A stretch of DNA of 5,005 bases, from the NCBI GenBank assembly GCA_026225435.1, contig JAMFST010000128.1:1-5005 (forward strand), in the 5' to 3' direction. The stretch is from Labilithrix luteola (lineage in GTDB: Bacteria; Myxococcota_A; Polyangia; Polyangiales; Polyangiaceae). The notes below the pieces were generated by a model. That model did no database searches and had not been told where the DNA came from. It saw nothing but the letters and a program-made list of their open reading frames with translations. Position numbers and translations under genes: made by a program. Shown here one piece after another: positions 1 to 5,005 of this stretch (position 1 is its first letter; each line of letters starts with the position of its first letter).

Positions 1-2
1 CG

Positions 3-1214
3 GCCGACGCGCGCGCCGCGCTCATCGCCTACGCGGCAAGAGCGCTCAAACCCGGTGGTGTCCTCTTCGTGAGCTACAACGCGCAACCCGGGTGGGCCGC
101 GCTCGAGCCGCTCCGTCGCCTGCTGCTCACCTTCTCGCCGCCGGAGGGCGCGGCCGACACCCGTTCGCGCGCCGAGGCAGCGCTGGCGGCGGCGCGGGTC
201 TTCGCCGACGACGACGCCGGCTACTTCACGCAGAACCCCATGGCGCGGGAGATGCTGCGCACGATGATCCGGGCCGGCACCTCGTACGTGTCGCACGAGT
301 ACTTCCACGACTGGTGGCACTGCCTCGATTTCGGCGACCTCGCCGGCGAGCTGGCGGCGGCCGATCTCCACCACGTGGGGCAGCTCCCGCTCCATCGCAA
401 CGTACCCGAGCTGGCACTGCAGCCGGCGATCGCCGAGCTCGCGAACCGGCACAAGGAGCGCGACCCCTTCGCCGTCGAACGTGCCAAGGACTACGTCTCC
501 AACACGTTCTTCCGCAACGACGTGTTCGTGAAGGGGCCGCTGGTGCGACGTGACGAGACACCGGTCGCCTACCTGCAGGAGAGCCGCTTCGGCACCCTCG
601 TCCCGGTCGCGCGGGTGGCGCGCGATCGCCCGGCCGGGATCCGCTCGCTGAAGATCGAAGGCCCGCTCTTCCCGCCGCTGCTCGAGCGAATCGCCGAGGA
701 GGACGTCTCGCTCGCCGATCTGGCCGGGGAGCCGTCGCTCGCCGGGTTCGACGGCGCGACGGTGCGGGCGGCGCTGGTGCAGCTGCTGCTCACCGACGCG
801 GCCACGCCGTTTGCCGCCACCGAGCTCCCCGACACCAACGGCCACGACGACATCGAGGCGCCGACCATCCTCTCGGCGTACAACCGCGCCGCGCTGGCGG
901 CCGCGATCCTCCACTCGCGCCCGGCGATCATCGCCTCGCCGCGCGCCGGCACGGGCCTCGACCTGTCGCTGATGGACGCCGTGGCGCTGACCGCTCTCCT
1001 GGAGATCCCCCGGGCGGCGCGCGAGGAGTGGCTCGCCGCCTTCGTCGGGCGACGCCGCGCGCGCTTGTGGAACCAGGACGTCCCCATCGAGGAGCCGGCC
1101 GAGCAGGTCCGCTTCCTGGCCGACCGCATCGCCCACTTCGCCGACACCGAGCTGCCCAAGCTGGTCGCGCTGGGGATCGTGCACCCGCGCGCGCTTTCGC
1201 CGAACGTCCCTTAA
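3..1214 (+). CDS. SAM-dependent methyltransferase with regulatory domain (5'-truncated by the window edge)
   Basis: The reading frame is open from base 3 to a TAA at 1212-1214, giving 403 residues of a protein whose start lies outside the window. The visible N-terminus, ALKPGGVLFVSYNAQPGW (about bases 45-95), is the end of a class I methyltransferase fold: a late strand after an L-K-P-G-G turn, then the SYNxxPGW signature found before the methyltransferase regulatory domain (PF10119 type). The GTG at 69 falls inside this motif, so it is not the true start. Next comes a helical segment with HEYFHDWW (from base 294), typical of the regulatory domain. A winged-helix-like stretch follows at about bases 640-830, then a C-terminal helical domain containing IIASPRAGTGLDLS. 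Family members are usually about 500 residues, so only the SAM-binding half is missing. The substrate cannot be inferred. The kinase gene follows 31 bp later on the same strand. Confidence 0.85.
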   Translation, partial: ADARAALIAYAARALKPGGVLFVSYNAQPGWAALEPLRRLLLTFSPPEGAADTRSRAEAALAAARVFADDDAGYFTQNPMAREMLRTMIRAGTSYVSHEYFHDWWHCLDFGDLAGELAAADLHHVGQLPLHRNVPELALQPAIAELANRHKERDPFAVERAKDYVSNTFFRNDVFVKGPLVRRDETPVAYLQESRFGTLVPVARVARDRPAGIRSLKIEGPLFPPLLERIAEEDVSLADLAGEPSLAGFDGATVRAALVQLLLTDAATPFAATELPDTNGHDDIEAPTILSAYNRAALAAAILHSRPAIIASPRAGTGLDLSLMDAVALTALLEIPRAAREEWLAAFVGRRRARLWNQDVPIEEPAEQVRFLADRIAHFADTELPKLVALGIVHPRALSPNVP

Positions 1215-1238
1215 GGAAGCGCCGGTCTCAGCCGTAAT

Positions 1239-1245
1239 CCCCATC

Positions 1246-1251
<6 letters not shown>
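1239..1251. repeat. Short perfect inverted repeat across the kinase start codon
   Basis: CCCCAT-C-ATGGGG reads as a 13-base perfect inverted repeat, and its right arm contains the ATG at 1246. As RNA, only the CCCC/GGGG part could pair, around an ATCAT loop, which would leave the start codon partly in the loop. This could be a weak translational control element, a protein-binding site, or chance in GC-rich DNA. No good Shine-Dalgarno sequence lies at normal spacing before the ATG. The purine run AAGGAAG at 1213-1219 is about 26 bases upstream. Confidence 0.25.
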
Positions 1252-2868
<1,617 letters not shown>

Positions 2869-2920
2869 ACGACGTTCAGAAACCGTGGAGATGGCTGCAA
2901 GGCTAGGAAGGGCGAGGGAG

Positions 2921-2936
2921 CCGCACTTACGTGCGG
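2921..2936. terminator. Hairpin downstream of the kinase, possible terminator
   Basis: CCGCAC-TTAC-GTGCGG forms a perfect 6-bp GC-rich stem with a 4-base loop, 52 bases after the kinase stop codon. There is no T-tract after it in either direction, so it is not a textbook intrinsic terminator. Its place between converging genes fits a transcription-end or RNA 3'-end stabilising structure. Confidence 0.35.
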
Positions 2937-2937
2937 T

Positions 2938-2954
2938 GACCGACCCCGACCGAC
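2938..2954. repeat. Short direct repeat between convergent genes
   Basis: GACCGAC occurs at 2938-2944 and again at 2948-2954, so the copies start 10 bases apart, about one helical turn. The repeat lies directly between the two hairpins. It is short and could be chance in this GC-rich sequence. Confidence 0.3.
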
Positions 2955-2959
2955 GACTT

Positions 2960-2973
2960 GCGGACATATCCGC
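2960..2973. terminator. Hairpin between convergent genes, possible terminator of the minus-strand operon
   Basis: GCGGA-CATA-TCCGC forms a perfect 5-bp stem with a 4-base loop. It starts 18 bases beyond the stop codon of the minus-strand lipoprotein gene (2991). No T-tract follows on the minus strand, so termination is only inferred from position. Together with the hairpin at 2921-2936 it could insulate the two converging transcripts. Confidence 0.35.
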
Positions 2974-2990
2974 GGTTTATGAGCGTCCTC

Positions 2991-3374
2991 TCACTTGGCT
3001 TTGAAGGCGCTGCCGCGCAGGACGACCTTCACCTTGGCGCTGAAGTAGCCGTAGGCGGTCTGCTGCGTGTCGCTGACGTGCACGTAGGTGCCCCCCAGCT
3101 GCGCGGCCCGGTTGCGCAGGTCGTTGCGGGCGTTCTGCTCCGCTTCGCTGTTCGACGGGCCGACGCCGACACCGACGACGTCGCCCAGGTCGGCGTAGTC
3201 GTTGGACGGGAGCGGGTCGTAGCTGATCTCGATCTGCTCGCCCTGGCTGGACAGAGCGATCGACGAGGGGAGCTCCTCGGTGCAGGCGGTCAGCGCGAAT
3301 GCCGTGCTCACCTGACCGGCCAGCGCCAGGGCGAACGCCAGGCGTCCGCGTCGTGCTCGAGTCGAGCGAATCAA
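2991..3374 (-). CDS. Small predicted lipoprotein, DUF4156/RcsF-like
   Basis: The frame read from TTG at 3374 encodes 127 residues. It starts with a basic n-region (RSTRARRGR), then a hydrophobic stretch and a lipobox LTAC with the lipidated cysteine at C31, so the product should be exported and lipid-anchored in the envelope. The mature part ends in a compact domain with GDVVGVGVGPSN (64-75), ARNDLRNRAAQLGGTYVHV (82-100) and a final strand region. The pattern of alternating A/LRN-AA-LG-YV resembles DUF4156 and the RcsF-type fold, but the mature region has no cysteine, so RcsF-like disulfides are absent. The frame stays open up to 3506, but the extra part lacks a signal peptide, overlaps the upstream gene and does not look coding. 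No ATG or GTG lies at a sensible place, so TTG is the best start. It is last in the minus-strand set, 74 bp after the TlpA-like gene. The function is unknown and the family call is moderate. Confidence 0.72.
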   Translation of the reverse strand: MIRSTRARRGRLAFALALAGQVSTAFALTACTEELPSSIALSSQGEQIEISYDPLPSNDYADLGDVVGVGVGPSNSEAEQNARNDLRNRAAQLGGTYVHVSDTQQTAYGYFSAKVKVVLRGSAFKAK

Positions 3375-3448
3375 GTCGTCGCCGTCCGTTCGGGTCTCAT
3401 GCCGCTCCGGGTAGAATACACGTCCCGGGGGGCCGAGGGTACCTGCCG

Positions 3449-3985
3449 TCAGTGTTTGAGCGCGGCGCGGAGCTCCTCGCTGCGCGCGATGCCCGTCTTG
3501 CGCCACACCTCGTGCCCCGCCGCGTCGAAGACCACGGTGGTCGGCACCTGGTGCACGTCGCCGAGCGGCCCCTGCCCGGAGATGGTCGCCGAGTCCCCCA
3601 GCGCCATCGGGAAGGTCACGCCGAGCGTGTCGCGGTACGTCTCCACCAGCTCGCGCTCCTCCCCCTTCTGCAGGGCGACCACCGCGTAGTTCACCCGATC
3701 GGCGTCGTGCTTGGCCATGGCGATGAGGAAATCCACCTGCCCCTGGCTGAGCATGTCGTACGTCGTCACGAAGGCGATGACCGTGGGCTTTCCGTGGAAC
3801 GCCTCGGAGCTCACCGAGCGCCGGTCGAGCGAATCGTAGGCGTAGGTCGGCGGCGCCGCCGGCGGAATCACCTGCCCGGGCGTCGGCTCGTTCTTCGGCG
3901 TCGGCGCCGGCTCCTCGGTCTTGCAGGACACGAGCGCAACGAGCGCGGCCAGCAAGACGGCGCGGGCTTCAGTCCTCCTTGTCAC
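3449..3985 (-). CDS. Thioredoxin-fold (TlpA/redoxin-like) lipoprotein lacking the CxxC redox motif
   Basis: From the GTG at 3985 the product has 178 residues. A basic n-region (MTRRTEAR), a hydrophobic core and the lipobox LVSC (lipidated C21) predict an exported lipoprotein. A Pro/Thr/Glu-rich linker follows (about 22-47). The rest has a thioredoxin-like layout: a first strand KPTVIAFVTTY (66-76), a helix, the strand YAVVAL (100-105), and VPTTVVFD (147-154), where P148 matches the conserved cis-proline facing the active site. In TlpA-type reductases the first strand is followed by CGPC; here the aligned residues are D77-M-L-S80. The lipid-bearing C21 is the only cysteine, so disulfide reductase activity is not expected. 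A binding, scaffolding or chaperone role is more likely. The start overlaps the previous gene by 17 bp, suggesting translational coupling. An ATG at 4012 in the same frame would add nine residues and extend the overlap to 44 bp, but the AGGCGG before the GTG is better placed than anything before the ATG. Confidence 0.82.
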   Translation of the reverse strand: MTRRTEARAVLLAALVALVSCKTEEPAPTPKNEPTPGQVIPPAAPPTYAYDSLDRRSVSSEAFHGKPTVIAFVTTYDMLSQGQVDFLIAMAKHDADRVNYAVVALQKGEERELVETYRDTLGVTFPMALGDSATISGQGPLGDVHQVPTTVVFDAAGHEVWRKTGIARSEELRAALKH

Positions 3986-4670
3986 CTTTGCCCGCCTGAC
4001 CCGTGAACCCATCCTCGCGCGCGGCGAAGAGGACGTTGAAGGTGGTGAGCGTGCCGTAGCACCCGGTGATGTACTGCTGCATCTGCACCTTGTCCTCGTC
4101 GGACAGCTGCGGGTGCGCGTTCAGCTTCTGCTCGAGGACGCGGAGCTTGTCGCGCAGCATGACGATCTTGTGGAAGAAGCTCTCGATGGAGAGGCGCTTC
4201 TCCGCCGTGTCGGCCTTGCCGGGTTTGAGGATGATCTCCCCACCGGACCAGCGACCGCCCAGCTCCACCTCGGGCGCGCCGAAGGTCTCGGCCAGCTCGG
4301 AAGAGAGCACCTCGCGCAACACGCTGCGAAATTCTTCGGCATCCATGTCCAAGAGATCCTGAGGTAGCGAGATGGCCAGCGGTTCGGGGGAGAGACGGCG
4401 GACAGGATCGCTGGTGAACCCTGGCTTCTGGCGGGAACGGGAGAACGATGGGCGGCGCTGCGGCTTGGCAATCTGCGCACGGAACGTCCCCTTCGTCACG
4501 TGCTGCGAGCAGGTGTTGGTCTCGTAGATCGGCGGCTGCCACACGCCGAGGAGGCACTCACCGCGCCGGCGCACCTCGCCGTTGTCGTCCGTGATCTCGT
4601 GCACGCGGACGAAGCGCGCGCAGTTGCCGCAGCGCTTGGGGACTGGAGTGTCGGTCGGCCCGTTCGTCAT
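3969..4670 (-). CDS. Uncharacterised protein with an N-terminal four-cysteine cluster and a conserved-looking C-terminal domain
   Basis: The ATG at 4670 opens a 233-residue protein without signal peptide or membrane segment, so it is probably cytoplasmic. The N-terminus has C14-x2-C17, C39 and C54 (followed by H57), a spacing that suits a small zinc ribbon or other metal site. A basic, low-complexity linker (about 62-92, many R, P, S, K) follows. The C-terminal domain (about 98-216) begins ISLPQDLLDMDAEEF, contains GGRWSGGEIILKPG (138-151), then long helices FFHKIVMLRDKLRVLEQKLN (165-184) and KVQMQQYITGCYGTLTTFNV (194-213). I recognise the general look of this C-terminal part as typical of myxobacterial conserved hypothetical proteins, but know no assigned function. 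The frame runs open to the window edge upstream, yet that extension is Ser/Pro/Arg-rich and overlaps the neighbouring gene, so the ATG at 4670 is preferred. The upstream gene stops 13 bp before this start, and the TlpA-like gene overlaps its end, so all three are likely one transcript. Confidence 0.82.
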   Translation of the reverse strand: MTNGPTDTPVPKRCGNCARFVRVHEITDDNGEVRRRGECLLGVWQPPIYETNTCSQHVTKGTFRAQIAKPQRRPSFSRSRQKPGFTSDPVRRLSPEPLAISLPQDLLDMDAEEFRSVLREVLSSELAETFGAPEVELGGRWSGGEIILKPGKADTAEKRLSIESFFHKIVMLRDKLRVLEQKLNAHPQLSDEDKVQMQQYITGCYGTLTTFNVLFAAREDGFTGQAGKGDKED

Positions 4671-4683
4671 GCCTGCGCGCCCA

Positions 4684-5005
4684 TCATCGACGAAGCTGGG
4701 CGTCGAAGAGATGGGAAAAGCGCACGACGGCGGGGCGAGGGGTCCGGCCGGCCCGCCCATCGGCGACCACCGCGTGGGCCAGGGCCTCGACGACGTGCTC
4801 GAGATTGACCGCCTCGGCGCCGACCCCGGCGCGCGCGCAGGCGGCCGGGACATCGCGCTCGTGGACGAGCGGCTCGTGGCGCGCGTCGGCCACGCCGTCC
4901 TCGTCGAAGCGGCAGACGAGCAGCTCGACGAACTCGAGGTACAGCGGCCACACCAGGACACTGACGCCGTCGCCGGAGAAGGCGCGGGCCGAGCGGGCGG
5001 CAAAG
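4684..5005 (-). CDS. C-terminal part of an unrecognised protein (5' end beyond the window)
   Basis: On the minus strand the frame is open from the right edge to a TGA at 4684-4686, giving about 106 residues of the 3' end of a gene. The most supported stretch is LVWPLYLEFVELLVCRFDEDGV, followed by HEPLVHERDVP and AEAVNLEHVVEALAHAVVADGR, and an end at VRFSHLFDAQLRR. The amino-acid make-up is a normal soluble mixture, unlike the competing Ser/Pro/Arg-rich frames over the same bases. The GTG at 4953 is internal, not a supported start. It ends 13 bp before the cysteine-cluster gene, on the same strand, so it is probably the upstream member of the same operon. I do not recognise the family. Only the last part is visible, so no function is proposed. 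Confidence 0.6.
   Translation of the reverse strand, partial: FAARSARAFSGDGVSVLVWPLYLEFVELLVCRFDEDGVADARHEPLVHERDVPAACARAGVGAEAVNLEHVVEALAHAVVADGRAGRTPRPAVVRFSHLFDAQLRR

Noticed and set aside
569..1159. A 196-residue Ser/Arg/Ala-rich minus-strand frame inside the methyltransferase
   Set aside because: It is an antisense shadow of a clear methyltransferase frame with no motif of its own.
3413..3418. A TATTCT element (minus strand) as a -10 box for the small lipoprotein gene
   Set aside because: It matches four of six bases and lies about 39 bases before the TTG, but no -35-like sequence is found at 16-19 bp spacing, so a promoter is not supported.
2958..3689. A 243-residue plus-strand frame starting in the convergent gap
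   Set aside because: It reads antisense across both lipoprotein genes, and its start lies inside the hairpin at 2960-2973. No domain or ribosome binding site is visible.
3299..4006. A 235-residue plus-strand frame over the two lipoprotein genes
   Set aside because: The composition is Arg/His/Val/Gly-rich and domain-free, while the minus strand has two signal peptides with lipoboxes and a thioredoxin-like fold.
4671..5003. N-terminal extension of the cysteine-cluster protein to the window edge
   Set aside because: The added residues are a Ser/Pro/Arg/Thr string typical of an off-frame reading, they overlap a better frame, and a good ATG exists at 4670.

Overview
The window is very GC-rich (about two thirds G+C by eye), and its coding frames have strong G/C third positions. 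The gene content is a PAS hybrid histidine kinase, two predicted lipoproteins and a methyltransferase with a regulatory domain. Together with the style of the proteins, this suggests a myxobacterium-like member of the former Deltaproteobacteria (Myxococcota). That placement is an inference from composition and protein style, not from a marker gene. I see no rRNA, tRNA, CRISPR array, insertion sequence or phage gene.

Left half, plus strand: the 3' part of a SAM-dependent methyltransferase with a regulatory domain enters from the left edge and stops at 1214. After 31 bp comes a complete soluble hybrid sensor kinase (1246-2868) with PAS, HisKA, HATPase and receiver domains and all catalytic motifs intact. 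The two may be co-transcribed. About 122 bp of non-coding DNA (2869-2990) follows, with two short perfect hairpins and a short direct repeat. It separates the kinase from genes that converge on it.

Right half, minus strand: four genes are packed in one direction, probably an operon, read from right to left. They are (a) the 3' end of an unrecognised gene cut by the right edge; (b) an uncharacterised 233-residue protein with a four-cysteine metal-binding-like N-terminus and a helical C-terminal domain; (c) a thioredoxin-fold (TlpA/redoxin-like) lipoprotein that lacks the CxxC redox pair and overlaps the end of (b); and (d) a small lipoprotein resembling DUF4156/RcsF-type proteins, probably with a TTG start. 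The gene-to-gene distances are 13 bp, an overlap of 17 bp and 74 bp. The set looks like a cytoplasmic metal-binding protein linked to two cell-envelope lipoproteins.

Most of the window looks like ordinary chromosomal sequence. The points most worth a second look are the cysteine-less TlpA-like lipoprotein, the uncharacterised cysteine-cluster protein beside it, and the small non-coding structures between the convergent genes.
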